Positions 20,989-48,900 are shown, numbered from the stretch's first letter. The stretch is 51,229 nucleotides of DNA from Mesostigma viride (GCA_009746045.1 RPFO01000050.1:3453216-3504444); one strand, 5' to 3'. The notes: generated by a model not told the origin, from the sequence alone. Numbers and translations are program-made.

Positions 20989-21097
20989 GGACGCACGGTT
21001 ATAAATAAAATTTTAACTTACTCTATTCATAATAATTAATTAACACGTACGTAACAGTGTTGCGTGAGCATAATTAGTCCTCAGTACAGTCGAGTGC

Positions 21098-22951
21098 GAT
21101 GGGATGGGATGCCCAGGATGGGATGGGATGGGATGGGATGGGATGGGATGGGATGGGATGGGATGGGATGGGATGGGATGGGATGGGATGGGATGGGATG
21201 GGATGGGATGGGATGGGATGGGATGGGATGGGATGGGATGGGATGGGATGGGATGGGATGGGATGGGATGGGATGGGATGGGATGGGATGGGATGGGATG
21301 GGATGGGATGGGATGGGATGGGATGGGATGGGATGGGATGGGATGGGATGGGATGGGATGGGATGGGATGGGATGGGATGGGATGGGATGGGATGGGATG
21401 GGATGGGATGGGATGGGATGGGATGGGATGGGATGGGATGGGATGGGATGGGATGGGATGGGATGGGATGGGATGGGATGGGATGGGATGGGATGGGATG
21501 GGATGGGATGGGATGGGATGGGATGGGATGGGATGGGATGGGATGGGATGGGATGGGATGGGATGGGATGGGATGGGATGGGATGGGATGGGATGGGATG
21601 GGATGGGATGGGATGGGATGGGATGGGATGGGATGGGATGGGATGGGATGGGATGGGATGGGATGGGATGGGATGGGATGGGATGGGATGGGATGGGATG
21701 GGATGGGATGGGATGGGATGGGATGGGATGGGATGGGATGGGATGGGATGGGATGGGATGGGATGGGATGGGATGGGATGGGATGGGATGGGATGGGATG
21801 GGATGGGATGGGATGGGATGGGATGGGATGGGATGGGATGGGATGGGATGGGATGGGATGGGATGGGATGGGATGGGATGGGATGGGATGGGATGGGATG
21901 GGATGGGATGGGATGGGATGGGATGGGATGGGATGGGATGGGATGGGATGGGATGGGATGGGATGGGATGGGATGGGATGGGATCGGATGGGATGGGATG
22001 GGATGGGATGGGATGGGATGGGATGGGATGGGATGGGATGGGATGGGATGGGATGGGATGGGATGGGATGGGATGGGATGGGATGGGATGGGATGGGATG
22101 GGATGGGATGGGATGGGATGGGATGGGATGGGATGGGATGGGATGGGATGGGATGGGATGGGATGGGATGGGATGGGATGGGATGGGATGGGATGGGATG
22201 GGATGGGATGGGATGGGATGGGATGGGATGGGATGGGATGGGATGGGATGGGATGGGATGGGATGGGATGGGATGGGATGGGATGGGATGGGATGGGATG
22301 GGATGGGATGGGATGGGATGGGATGGGATGGGATGGGATGGGATGGGATGGGATGGGATGGGATGGGATGGGATGGGATGGGATGGGATGGGATGGGATG
22401 GGATGGGATGGGATGGGATGGGATGGGATGGGATGGGATGGGATGGGATGGGATGGGATGGGATGGGATGGGATGGGATGGGATGGGATGGGATGGGATG
22501 GGATGGGATGGGATGGGATGGGATGGGATGGGATGGGATGGGATGGGATGGGATGGGATGGGATGGGATGGGATGGGATGGGATGGGATGGGATGGGATG
22601 GGATGGGATGGGATGGGATGGGATGGGATGGGATGGGATGGGATGGGATGGGATGGGATGGGATGGGATGGGATGGGATGGGATGGGATGGGATGGGATG
22701 GGATGGGATGGGATGGGATGGGATGGGATGGGATGGGATGGGATGGGATGGGATGGGATGGGATGGGATGGGATGGGATGGGATGGGATGGGATGGGATG
22801 GGATGGGATGGGATGGGATGGGATGGGATGGGATGGGATGGGATGGGATGGGATGGGATGGGATGGGATGGGATGGGATGGGATGGGATGGGATGGGATG
22901 GGATGGGATGGGATGGGATGGGATGGGATGGCCGGGATGGGATGGGATGGG
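21098..22951. repeat. GGATG pentanucleotide array, about 1.85 kb
   Basis: About 370 tandem GGATG units with a single substitution (GGATCGGATG near 21981). GGG occurs every five bases on the plus strand. All three plus frames and one minus frame are open throughout only because the 5-bp unit contains no stop; these are not genes. Confidence 0.98.
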
Positions 22952-22952
22952 A

Positions 22953-23064
22953 TTCATAATCCAGAATGACTCAAAAACGCGGAAAAGATAACAGCAGGCT
23001 CGAGCTACGTTGAACCGGATTCTCCCGATTTCGATCTGGCCTGCGCTGGTTGTCTCCTTTATAA
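22953..23064 (-). mobile_element. MITE-1 copy abutting the GGATG array
   Basis: Minus-strand copy with the left end (TAAAGGAGACAACCAGCGCA) at 23064 and the body GTAGCTCGAGCCTGC. Its right end runs directly into the GGATG array, so the array may have grown from the GGATGATGAA string found at this place in other copies. Confidence 0.75.
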
Positions 23065-23739
23065 TGCGCACCTGAAGCAGATGATTGTTCACAAACTTTG
23101 AAAACTCCTGCGTAGCACTGAATCAAACTTATTGGTGCCGCACTAGCTTATACAGCACAAACCATTCATGCCAGCATTTTAATCCAGAATGCACATCGAT
23201 TGAACATGAGTGCACATGCATGAACAATTGAAGGCCGTTGGGAGGCTATGCATGACATGCAGGGATTACTGCACAATGGTGAAAAAAGATGTTGCAGAAG
23301 TAATTTTGATAAAATCAATGCTGTAAGGGATAACAGCATACAGAATTATTGCAAGGTGTTTGTCTTCTCGCCCCAAACTCTGCCAGATGACATCATGGAA
23401 AATAATGTAGAAGCCTAGCCAAATTTTCTAGAGACAGAAGAAGGAATGCGCACATGTACACGTGCACCTTTGCTACCAGTGGTACTAATTCACTTATTGG
23501 CCTCAGGACCACTGTGACACAGGCGTAGCGACTTGCCTTCGATCTCCTACCCTGAAAGCTCACGGTGACTTTCTCATTCGCTGGCAGAGGTGCTCATCAT
23601 CCCATATTTGTTATCTCCATAAATGTATGCTGGCCATCCGCTTGTCTGGAAAGCCGGTCATAAATGGCGCCTGAAAAAAGTGTGCCCCACGTCGCCAGCT
23701 TATGCCAAGTCGAACGTGCGTAGTCAATGCCTGTTTTGT
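23065..23739. other. Region after the epimerase stop codon
   Basis: Holds the 3' untranslated region of the epimerase (minus strand). I see no further exon, repeat family or RNA gene. Confidence 0.4.
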
Positions 23740-39465
<15,726 letters not shown>

Positions 39466-39983
39466 GGGAGCTATCTACAAAAGACGGATAATGCTGCGCT
39501 CGACTGTGGACAAAGCCGAAGGAAAGTGCAAGTCCGGCTGTTATCCTCTCGATCACGCCCCCGCGTCATGTGCGTGGTCAGCTGCTGCCTGCTGGATCCT
39601 GCTGGGCAGTAGGCACTACCTAATTGCACGCAGCAGGCTTCGAGGACCTTTCTGCGCCCAGAAGATACGTTCCGTACGTATGTTACTTCAGTCATATTCG
39701 TCATTCAATCGGCTTACGCCCACGCTGGCGATCCGACGGAGTCAGGGTGCTGTAGTTATGGCTGCCGATACGTACAGTCGTTGTTGTTGTTGTGGCTGCC
39801 GATACGTACAGTACCCAAGTCCGGCTTAGTCCGGCATGCCTGGCCAGTGGCCGGTCGACCGCAGGGCAGGTGCGCATCTGGATTCTGGAATTCTGGATTC
39901 GCTCGGTGCGCATGCGAGGCGCATGCTGTTGCTGACAGTCAGGCACGTGTGGCACAGCGTGAAACAGCGTTGTACGGTTGAAG

Positions 39984-40475
39984 CTATCTTGTACACATGG
40001 GAACTGATGGGAAGTAGTACCCAGTACCGTGGCGCGCGATTATCGGGTTACTGCATGTGCGGAGCCATATCCACGCTTGTTGTGAAAAGGTGAGCTCAAG
40101 GCCAGGGGTGCCAGTGATGCCAAAGATAATTGAGCGGGTAGACACCGGTATGATAGGCTCAGATGTCCAGGCTGCCCATAAACCAATCAACCAGGTCCAA
40201 ACTCCCTGGAGGTTACACCATAAAAATCGGTGTTCCACAGTTTCAGTGGGGTGGGTACATAAACAAGTAGCAGGGTGGTGAAATCGCCGGTGGAGGATCT
40301 CCCCGACCCCGATGGATCGGTGCATCAAGAGGTGTTGTACGTCGGTCGCGCGGCGATCAATCAGCGGGTGGTCAGCGGCGAGGGTGATGTTGCGGACCCA
40401 GGTGTGGCCAGGCCACTCAGTAGCACCCCAGCGTGTCCGTCCGGGGTGGAATTGATGGTTTTTATGCCGGAGCAT
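39984..40475 (-). pseudogene. LINE reverse transcriptase C-terminal zinc-knuckle fragment (zf-RVT)
   Basis: A 163-residue frame with FHHPATCLCTHPTETVEHRFLW, C and then VWTWLIGLW. Paired cysteines followed by E-T-x-E-H-x-F-x-x-C and VW match the zinc-binding region found after the reverse transcriptase domain in many plant and algal non-LTR elements. The polymerase core is absent upstream, so this is a fragment. It lies between the epimerase and the DGQHR gene. Confidence 0.7.
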
Positions 40476-42183
40476 TGTGTAGCTCTGCCGTGTACTCGTA
40501 AAGGCCTTTTACAATTCTGCTGTCACCCTGATTTAGCACCCAGCCAAATTCCACTGGATCCAATCGGGTTACTGCCGCAAGCTGCAACCTGGTCCTGCTC
40601 GCTGGCATGGCATCACTGCATCAGGATGGCTTGTCCACGGCGTGGGACAAGTGCACAGCCAAATTCCCTGCGATCACTGTGATTCCTTTTTGCCTGGTAC
40701 CACTCGCAGATTTGACCGTCAGATATTCGGCCCGCCAGTCTGAACTGTCGGATCTTGGGTTCGAAAGAAAAGTATGACACTTTTGAAATGTTGGTGGTTT
40801 TGGGGAAACTATGGAAAAGGTGGCGCCCTGGCGCGGTCGTATGCGTGGCCGTAGATCAATCATCGGACGGTTAAACTGGATGAGCGGAAACCCAGAACGA
40901 GAGGTCTGTCGTCAGGATCAATTAAATCAGCGGCGAAAATCGTTGGTGGAAGGGCGGGGGTGGCGGGGCGGGAGGTGGCCCCCCCAAGAAACCGCCACAA
41001 GAAGCCGCGGCAGACTACGCTGAACCGTTGTGGAGGGGTGGCCAAGAAACCGCGGCAGTTACAAAAGGCGCCATGACGGCGCGCACTGGACTTGTCAGCC
41101 TGGACCTGGTCAACAAGAATATTCTGCCGGAAGCCTGCTTCTTTTCCGGGCCTGGACACTTTCTAGATCGGAATCTGTATTGTCTGGCCCACTCTGGTTC
41201 CGGGAGACAATCTCTACTAAAATGGCAGCCTGAACAAGGCCTGAAGATTCAATCATGGCTCCGGACTGCTCCGGAACTTGGATTCTCCCTTTTTTATTTC
41301 CGCGAGGCGGTTACTTTTCAACTGAACTTTTCACGCGGACAAACAACAGGTAGGTACTGCAATCTGGTTCAAAAGCAACTTCCCCGCCTCCCTGGAAACT
41401 GAACCCCCGACGCAGTCGGGGCACGTGTAGGGTGTAGATTCCGTAACGTCTTTATTTCATGTCCATCTACGGACACGATGGTCCGAGAAATGAAAAATTC
41501 ATTGCTTTGGACCAATTCTGACCAAATCTCGGGACAAATCTACCAGTTCGTACTTGTCCCACTGCAGTGGTACAAGTTCCGCACTTGTCCCACTTGTGGA
41601 CAAGCTGCTTGTCTCACTGGACACTCGTGGGACGCAGCGCTCTAGTGGCCACTCGGGACGACTTGTAGTCACTCGGGCCATGCGGCCCTCGTGACTACAA
41701 GTCGGCCCTCGTGACCACTATAGCGCTGGTCCCACTCGGGTCCAGTGAGACAAGCTACACATGGCATCTGGCCTGTGTGCAGACTGCAGAGTGTAAACGC
41801 ATATTTGCGCGGGAACCTTGAAAGGCCCCGACGACCAGCTCTAGTTTGTGGGATGCTCGCCTGCTCGCTTGCATGACTTGGAATACAGGACGGAGGTTGC
41901 GGAACAAATGAAGTCGAGAATGGCATGCGCGGCTTTAAGTGCCTTACTACGATAGTAAGATACCCTCAAAGCGGGCTGATTGCCCGGGAAAATGGATAAC
42001 AAGACGGACAAGCATTGCGGCTTGTGCGAAATCCGTAGGCGGGCATGTGTGAATTGCATAATTGCATATTTGCATAATTGCACAGTTGCATAATTTGCCG
42101 ATTGCGGGTGTGATGCGAGCGATCAGGGTTCGCGACATTCCGTTATGAGTGCATGACAAACTAATTTTATCCCCGGGTCAGTC
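40476..42183. other. Intergenic region upstream of the DGQHR gene
   Basis: No exon recognised. It includes near-palindromic text at about 41560..41770 (repeated ACTTGTCCCACT, and GGCCCTCGTGACTACAAGTC read twice) and short TGCATAATT repeats at 42050..42095. The DGQHR promoter should lie in the right part. Confidence 0.4.
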
Positions 42184-43392
42184 ATGATGAGCGCTCGATT
42201 GCTCCGCAAGTTGTACTCCACATCAGCACCCTCGGGAGGAGAAACGCTAGTAAATTCGTTCAAGCGACTACGAGGCACCGTATTTGACGTAATAGCGCGT
42301 TCCTTCCCGGAAGAGCATCGCGGGCAGCTCGCCGAGCGCTGGGGATTTATCAAAGCCCCACAGGCCGCGCGGGTCCCGCTACCCACCCCCTCAGCTGCTG
42401 CCGCGCCAAGTGCCCGGTCAAGTTCTGCCGCGCCTGTGCTTACCGAGTTGCCCACTCCGCCGCCTCCTAGCGTGGCCCCGCCTCCGCCGCCGTCGACTGA
42501 AACACCCGCGCATGTCGACCAACCGCCAGCTGAGACGCGTAAACCTCCCATCTCAACCGAAACGCCCCAGCCTCCCATCACGGCCGCCACTCCCCAATTA
42601 CCCATCTCGGAACCCCCAGCTCCTGTACCGTCCCAGCCGGCGCCGGCGCCCCACCCGGTCTTCGGCCTGTTCCTCCACGACCTGGGCTACAAGCGCCTCT
42701 ACTGCTCCAGCATCGACAAGCTGGTCCACGTGCCCATCTGGCGCAAGCAGCGCACCCTCCGGCCCGAGCGCGCCAGCATCATCGCCGACGTGCTCCGGTC
42801 CGGGAAACGGCTCCCGGGGGTGATCACGCTCGTCGAGCTGGCGGACAGCACGGTGGCCATCGTGGACGGCCAGCACCGCGTGGGCGCGTTAATGCTGCTT
42901 GCCGAGTCGGGCAGCTGGGCCGCCAGCGATAACACCGTTCCTATTGACGTCTTCCCTGCAGGGTCTGAGAAGGACATCTCGGTGTTGTTCACAGAGATCA
43001 ATAAAGCCGAGCCCGTGAAGCTGATTGACTTGCCGGTCGAGGAGGGGGGTGCGTCCGAGTCCGTGCGCGACGTGCTCAATACGGCCACGTCAGCGTTGCG
43101 CGACCGCTTCCCGGCCATGTTCAAGCCCTCCCAGAGCTGCCGGCCGCCCCATCTAAACATAGACGCGCTGCGAGACGAGCTGTTCCAGAACGACGTCGTG
43201 TCCCGCAAGGGGTTTACCACCTCGGACGAACTGCTCGGCTGGTTTATCTCGACCAATGAGACGCTTGCGGCGCTCCCCGCGGCGCACTGGGAGGGCGTGA
43301 ACGCGTCCAAGGTGTTTGGAAAAGCGGTCGAGAAGGCGCGGGAGCATGGGTTCTTCCTGGGATTGGATAATGCGTGGCTGAACCAGCCCTAG
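42184..43392 (+). CDS. DGQHR-domain (ParB/DndB-like) protein
   Basis: An intact, intron-free 402-residue frame. Residues 1-60 are basic and hydrophobic and could be an organelle-targeting or leader segment. Residues 61-158 are a Pro/Ala/Thr-rich linker. Residues 159-400 form the conserved domain with VHVPIWRKQR (181-190), a central AIVDGQHRVGAL (225-236), LFTEINKAEPVKLIDLP (268-284) and RPPHLNIDALRDELF (320-334). The DGQHR signature defines a ParB-like superfamily that includes bacterial DndB; some of those act in DNA modification or plasmid partition, but eukaryotic members have no assigned role that I know. Lack of introns and high GC set it apart from the two intron-dense genes here, which suggests transfer or retroposition. 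The ATG at 42184 is followed at once by a second ATG; either may be used. Next retrotransposon remains start about 530 bases downstream. Confidence 0.85.
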   Translation: MMSARLLRKLYSTSAPSGGETLVNSFKRLRGTVFDVIARSFPEEHRGQLAERWGFIKAPQAARVPLPTPSAAAAPSARSSSAAPVLTELPTPPPPSVAPPPPPSTETPAHVDQPPAETRKPPISTETPQPPITAATPQLPISEPPAPVPSQPAPAPHPVFGLFLHDLGYKRLYCSSIDKLVHVPIWRKQRTLRPERASIIADVLRSGKRLPGVITLVELADSTVAIVDGQHRVGALMLLAESGSWAASDNTVPIDVFPAGSEKDISVLFTEINKAEPVKLIDLPVEEGGASESVRDVLNTATSALRDRFPAMFKPSQSCRPPHLNIDALRDELFQNDVVSRKGFTTSDELLGWFISTNETLAALPAAHWEGVNASKVFGKAVEKAREHGFFLGLDNAWLNQP

Positions 43393-43924
43393 CCGGCCCT
43401 GGTCAGCCCTGGTTGGACCGCACCAGCAGGTCTTGGGGAGGCTTCAGCACGGGCCTTATTGACGTAGCAGTTGTCTCAAGTAGGTTCATGGTTTGGTGCT
43501 GTGGCCTGGATAGCGTTAGCCTGTTAGCGTGAACATTACTGCGTTAACAGTACTGTGTCATGGAACAGTGATTGCCAAGTCAGGTGGTCACGATGGTGAG
43601 TCACAGGGCCAACGATGGTTGCGTGGTATATGCTCTGTACGTCCTCAGTGGAGTTATAATATTAGGCCGGCAATCCCCGGCCTACATTCTTTTTTATTTC
43701 TTAACCATTATTAATCCCCAGTTTCTACCATTTCCATGCAATTCTCCGAGCAGCTCCTGGCATGACCGCTAGGGCTTGCATGGCACTACCTGTAACATGG
43801 CATGTCCCTGGCTGCCGGGTTTGTTATTTTAGGCATTATAGATAGATACATAGTTGTCTCACTTAAGATATGCTTGAACCCGAAGGATTGTTTTTTAGTC
43901 CGTCCATCCATTAATTAATTATTT
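43393..43924. other. Region downstream of the DGQHR gene
   Basis: Probable 3' untranslated region; a TGTAA string, the usual green-algal polyadenylation signal, occurs at about 43792. GTTGTCTCACTTAA at 43853 also occurs near 16516. No coding exon seen. Confidence 0.4.
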
Positions 43925-44040
43925 ACTTAAGTTCTTTATCAAGTAATTAATTAAGAACTTATCTCCGTGGGGAGTACATATGTAACACATAGCCCTGAGA
44001 AGGGGCAGATGGTTTTTAATACATTCTGAGCTATATCAAT
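43925..44040 (-). mobile_element. Family B retrotransposon tail, 5'-truncated
   Basis: In minus sense it ends CTCCCCACGGAG then a TTAATTAA-type tail; the rest matches the family B 3' UTR. Confidence 0.75.
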
Positions 44041-44085
44041 GGGGCACTATATCAAGGAGACAACCAGCTAGCGCCACTGTTACAT

Positions 44086-44212
44086 CATTAATTAATTAAT
44101 AAAACACGTGCTCCCATTGGGGAGTGATGGAGCACCGAAGTGCTTTTAATCCCTGTGCATGTGTGCACAACAGGAGCTAGAAAGGGCAGAGACCCCCAGT
44201 CTCCTTCATGCC
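44086..44212 (-). mobile_element. Family C LINE tail, 5'-truncated
   Basis: Sense strand has ACTCCCCAATGGGAG (5-bp stem) and a TTAATTAATG-type tail; matches the 3' end at 18330..18400. Confidence 0.72.
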
Positions 44213-44309
44213 TAATTAATTAATTAATTAATTAATTAATTAAAATCATAGCTCCGTTGGGAGCATATGTAACACATAGCCCTGAGAAAGGGGCATCTAT
44301 GGGTTTGTA

Positions 44310-44358
44310 CATGATCTCCCAACGGAGGCATGTTATAATTTAATTTAATTTAATTTTA
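44310..44358 (+). mobile_element. 49-bp LINE insertion: only 3' hairpin and tail
   Basis: The insert starts CATGATCTCCCAACGGAGG and ends with TTTAA repeats. It is flanked by an 11-bp direct repeat ATGGGTTTGTA (44299..44309 and 44359..44369). It lies inside the family B 3' UTR in opposite orientation. Confidence 0.88.
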
Positions 44359-44756
44359 ATGGGTTTGTAATACAATCAGGGCTACACCCTGCAGGTGGAG
44401 GATGTACAACTATCACCTGCTCTGGGTGCACAAGGTGCACCTGCACCGCCATGATGGTTCATGCCTCCTTAACAAGCACAGGCACCCAGGGGGGGCTTGA
44501 GGAGAGGGCATAGAAGGCCTGCATGACATATGGGGTGGAGGGTATGTGGCTAGGCTATAGCTGGTGTACACATGGCATCTCAGCAGAGAGTAACTCCCTG
44601 CATAGGCATAGCATGGCTAAATTCTTAATGCATCATCCACCATGGGAGGTCCCATTGTAGGCTGGGCGCGGCTAAATATACTGAAAGCATCATCCATGGG
44701 GGCCATTATGGGCGCACATGCGCGTGGGCCACTTGCAAAGGCTAAGCCTATCTAAT

Positions 44757-45893
44757 CTACACTACTGGTATATATTCCCTAGTCTGGGGTGGCAGGAGGG
44801 GCCTGCCAGGGCTTGTGGTCAACGCATGGATGACCGCCCCCCTCCAGTATACCGGCTTCCCCCCTGCACGCTGCCGGAGCTGAAGGTAGGTTGGCCATAG
44901 CTCGCGTCGCCGCTGTTGCTGGGCCAGGGTCAAGTCGTCGTCCAGCGTGAAGCGAGTCTCCGAGAGCTTCTTGCGGCATTTAAGGAACGCCAGCAAGCTT
45001 GTCCACCATGTACTTAAAGGTGAGGAGCACAGGTGCCGGGCCAGCCTTACCCCGCGCGCGGGGGAGGCGGACAGCCGACATGTCCAGCTCACCAGTGAGT
45101 TGCATGCCCCCGCACCAGGGGCAAGAATGGCGCGCTTAAATGCCGCAAGGAGGCTCGTGGAGGTCTCACCTGCCGGCTGGTCGAAGTGCTTGACGATGAC
45201 ATTGTGGCTGCGCTTGTCGAGCTCGGCCGCCTCGCGAAGGTCGAGGGCTTGTTGCTTGAGTTGTGCCGTGATGGTGGAGGTGGTGGAGGTGGTGTGTTGC
45301 TTAAGCAAGTCCGCCCAGGTGGAGGGAGCATCGCCGGCCGGGCCAGCAGGTGCCGGCTGGGCGGCGATGTCCTTCACCGCCTGGGCGGTGAGGCCGGCGG
45401 TGTCATGCAAGCACTCAAGGGCGGTGGCGGTGGCTTGAAGGCGTTGGTCGAGGTCGAGGAGCTGCCAGGGCGGTGATGTCGGCATGCAGTGGAGGCGGAA
45501 ATGCATGGCAGTGGAGGCGGCGGCGGTGGAAATGTGAGGAAGTTCAGTAGCCAGCGTGCCACCGATGGCTGCTACGTCGGCAGCAAGGGGGGTCACGTGC
45601 TGCTGAAAGGCTTCCGCGAGGATGGAACGAAGTGTGGGGGCGGAGATGGATGGAGCCCAGATCTCGCCGTCGGAGCGCTGGAGAAGGGAGTTGATGAGGA
45701 TGGCGTGCTGGAGTTCGGGGCGGGTGCGCACCCGGGCTGCAGCAGGGTGAGGTGTCGCCAGAGGCGGCCGTCCGGGAGGATGAGGCGATTGTTGTCGTGG
45801 AGATGGATTGTTGTCGTGGAGAGACAGGCACAGGTCGTAAAGCGAAGCGTAGTCCCCGAAGAATTCAATGCCTAAGGCATGCCACAGCTGCAT
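44757..45893 (-). pseudogene. Retrotransposon ORF1 (RNA-binding type), with internal frameshifts
   Basis: A continuous 378-residue frame. It has an Ala/Thr-rich middle, LREAAELDKRSHNVIVKHF (about 227-245, the usual entry to the RNA-binding domain) and FTLDDDLTLAQQQRRRELWP and YWRGAVI near the C terminus, as in LINE ORF1 proteins. The stretch between about residues 270 and 310 makes sense only in another frame (ARGKAGPAPVLLTFKYMVDK), so paired frameshifts have altered it; the frame is open by chance there. N-terminal codons near 45893 follow a plausible ATG. Confidence 0.7.
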
Positions 45894-45910
45894 TCGGACA
45901 CGCTAGCTAA

Positions 45911-48900
45911 ACGGACACGCTAAGGATCCGGCAATCTGTGGGTGCAATAAGACCCATGCGAGCATGGCATAATACACATCACCTAAAATCGGTCCGTCCG
46001 GTTACATGAGATCCTGGGAATTTTGGCGCGAACGCGTCGCGTTGAGGACGACGGGACCAGAAAAATTCCACCTCGCATGGCTGTCGACCCTATGTCCGCC
46101 GGAATATCAGTCAAAAGTCAATTATGCATATTAAGTCGCTGCGATGGATGCAAACGACGCGTAAACTCTCCTGCTTTGCGATGATGCATGGTAGATATTA
46201 TTCGCGTATGTTCATGCGTCAAAATAATTCGCAAACTGAGACGCTGATTTTTTGTGTCGGCCAGATCTGGAATTGGCAGCGAAAATGCATGTTTATTAAT
46301 TGTGGGGGAAACTTTTTTGTTGGAAGCTCACAATTCCCAAAAGGTGGAATCCGAATGGGCTTCAAGTCTACTTTCACGAGCGCTAATCAGTTTTTCGAGA
46401 AACGAATCACATTTTCCAGGCTGTCGCATTACCTGCCGGCAGGTCAGATTTTGCTGTTTTCAGTGACGTTTACGACCGTCCTTGCTTGATGCGTTTCTTC
46501 CTTTTTTTCGGCTCACGGCATGGCGGGGCTTGTTCCAACATGCCTGCGGAGGTGTAAGCTGTGTAGCCATGATTTAAAAGTCACATATTGCTCTCGCGCC
46601 ACCATCTGTTACTGCTCGACACTGCAAGAAACACTGGTTGCCTGCTCGCAACGCAAGCACAAGCACGACAACGGTGCCCTAATCCACATCCAGGCGTGTA
46701 TTTCCGAGAAAAACTTCAGGCTTTTGTCGCGGCATACCTTCGGTGTTCCAAGCCGTTCACCGCTCCCCGAAATAGTCTTATGACTCGCTTTTATAGCATT
46801 GTGGGTTCGCGTCCGCCATCTCCGCCGGGTGCTGACACGAGATGTTCGCGCTGAACCTGGACTGCAAGGTCGCCCGCTACCGGTTAGCTGTACGTATTTA
46901 GCAAGCTCTGGATGATATTGTCATGGTTTTGGTGCAGGAAGGTGCTGTGGGGGGGTCTATCTCACCTCTTTACCTAGCTTTCCTCCTCCTAGCTTGACAG
47001 CTAAGTTTGCATCAGGAAGTCATGCTTGTTGACAAAGCTCGATGGATATAAACCTTGGGATGTGCTGTGAAGGTTTAGCATGCTTGCTTGAAGAATTGAA
47101 TGCGTATTTGTGCAAGCCATGGACATTTTTTATTAAGGGCAGTAGGTAGCAGCCACGTTCTTATTCAATTGTGTCAGGACGTCTATGTTGCCTTTACTGC
47201 ACTCTGTCCTAGAGGAGTTTGATGCCACTGTAGATGACTATGACCAGTGGGGTGGTGAGGATGGGCCGGTGTGCTGGGGTGAGCCTGAAGGGCACCTTGG
47301 ATCACGTGACCCTTAGGCAATCATGCCAGGCTGTGCAGTTTATGGCTTGTGATGTATGGATGCAGCGGGTGAGGCAGGTTGTCGTTGCCGTGGCCTGTGT
47401 TAGTGAACTCTATCATCTTTTAACTTACCCAAAGCCCCCCTAGACCTAAACTGCCTCGCCTTCTTTGAGGGGTTGCCTTCTTTGAGGAGTGCCATGTCTT
47501 GAAAGGTTTGTTGGGGCCCTGGCATTTCAGAGTAGGTTGAGGTGGAGAGGGGTGGCACACTGCTAGGTGATGGCAGGGCCATCCATGTGATGCACCTTAC
47601 GTTGGGATGGGGACCATGCATTTGTTCTTGTTGCTAGCATGGGCAGGGTGAGCGGCTGGGAGTAAGGTGTAAGTGCTACTTGCGCCACTGTCCGAAAGGG
47701 GAGCTCCATGCGGTGGGCAAACAGCGTTGCAAGCGTACACTTAACACAAATGTGGTCTGATGCACTCAGCTGACCTGCCATTTCTCTTGATGCACCAAAC
47801 CACACTAAAGGCTTGATATAGCCGGTAGGAAATGCATGTGCATGCAGTGTCAAAAGCAGAGAGGGACATTGTTAGCACATGAGTGTGATTGTAAACCGAT
47901 GAGTGTGAGCCTCCCCGTGCCATCATGCATTTTACACCTATTTTTGGCAATCCCCCATCATGCCGCAGTTATGCACCGCCTATGCAAGGGGGATGAATAG
48001 ACAGTTCTAGGTGTGTTGAGGGATGAGATAAGGGTAAACATGAGGAGCCATGCAGGCTAAAACGGAAGGGCGATGTCAACAGTGTGTTTGCCCAGATTTT
48101 GATGTCAGGAGGGGCTGAAAGATCAGTGGCCACGATAAACCTAGGTGGATTACATGAGAGATGACACGACCATGAGAGGGTGGTAGATGAGTTCAACTGA
48201 GAAGAGCTAGCATTACATGCACAGATTCTTAATGACCTATGGACTGTCCAAGGGTTGGAGTTCAGTGCACGTTCCAAAGACTATGATGAGCATGACGATG
48301 ATGGCAAGGGGGCGGGGGGGCGCAATTAGGACAGGCACTGATGCAGAATTATGTTGTACAGCAGCTAGGTGCTGAGCTCAATTGAATAGCAGCCCAAGCC
48401 ACTGCTGTCCTTGATTGCGCTTTGTATTTCCATGTAGCAGAGAGGCACCTGGCAGATATATATTTGGATTAGCTGCTATAAGACACGCACAGCAGGGGTG
48501 CCCAGCAGAGTGGGCCAAGTACTGCAAAGGAGATTGTGTGTGCTGCCGAGCGGGGCCCGTTTAGAAAAGAGACTGGTCAGCCGACAGGCACGACTGGTCA
48601 GCCAAGCTCCCCTTCTTGAGGCTTGTAGGCACTATGGTGCTTGTTCCGAATGCCAGCATCTACTGTGATTGATGGTGATTTTGTCCCTTGATGATCGCTT
48701 TTTTAGTCTGTGTTGGCTAATGTATCCAGCCCCAGTGGCATGTATATGAATCCCATGACAGCCATGACGATAATTGAGTGAAGAATGCAAAGTTTTCCAA
48801 GACAATGGCGCAGAATATGGAGTATTTTTGCAAAAATCGCTCTATTTCTGCTTGCATCCGTCACTTTTAGTGGGCCGGCAGTGGTCCTAATATGTCCAAC

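Larger units (their letters stand above)
44213..45910 (-). mobile_element. Family B ORF1-only retrotransposon
   Basis: Read on the minus strand: a 1.1-kb ORF1-like region, about 0.5 kb of 3' UTR, the hairpin GCTCCCAACGGAGC and a TTAAT tail at about 44213..44245. There is no reverse transcriptase between ORF1 and the 3' UTR. A 49-bp family A tail is inserted in its 3' UTR. The second copy at 19025..19862 has the same ORF1-to-UTR joint, so this is a propagated non-autonomous form. Confidence 0.75.

Noticed and set aside
21064-22991. Open frames of over 600 codons on both strands
   Set aside because: They are translations of the GGATG array; a 5-bp unit without stops is open in several frames. 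No initiation context or non-repeat domain.
46124-46489. 121-residue plus-strand frame
   Set aside because: AT-rich, no family motif and no homologous pattern; codon use unlike the real genes here.
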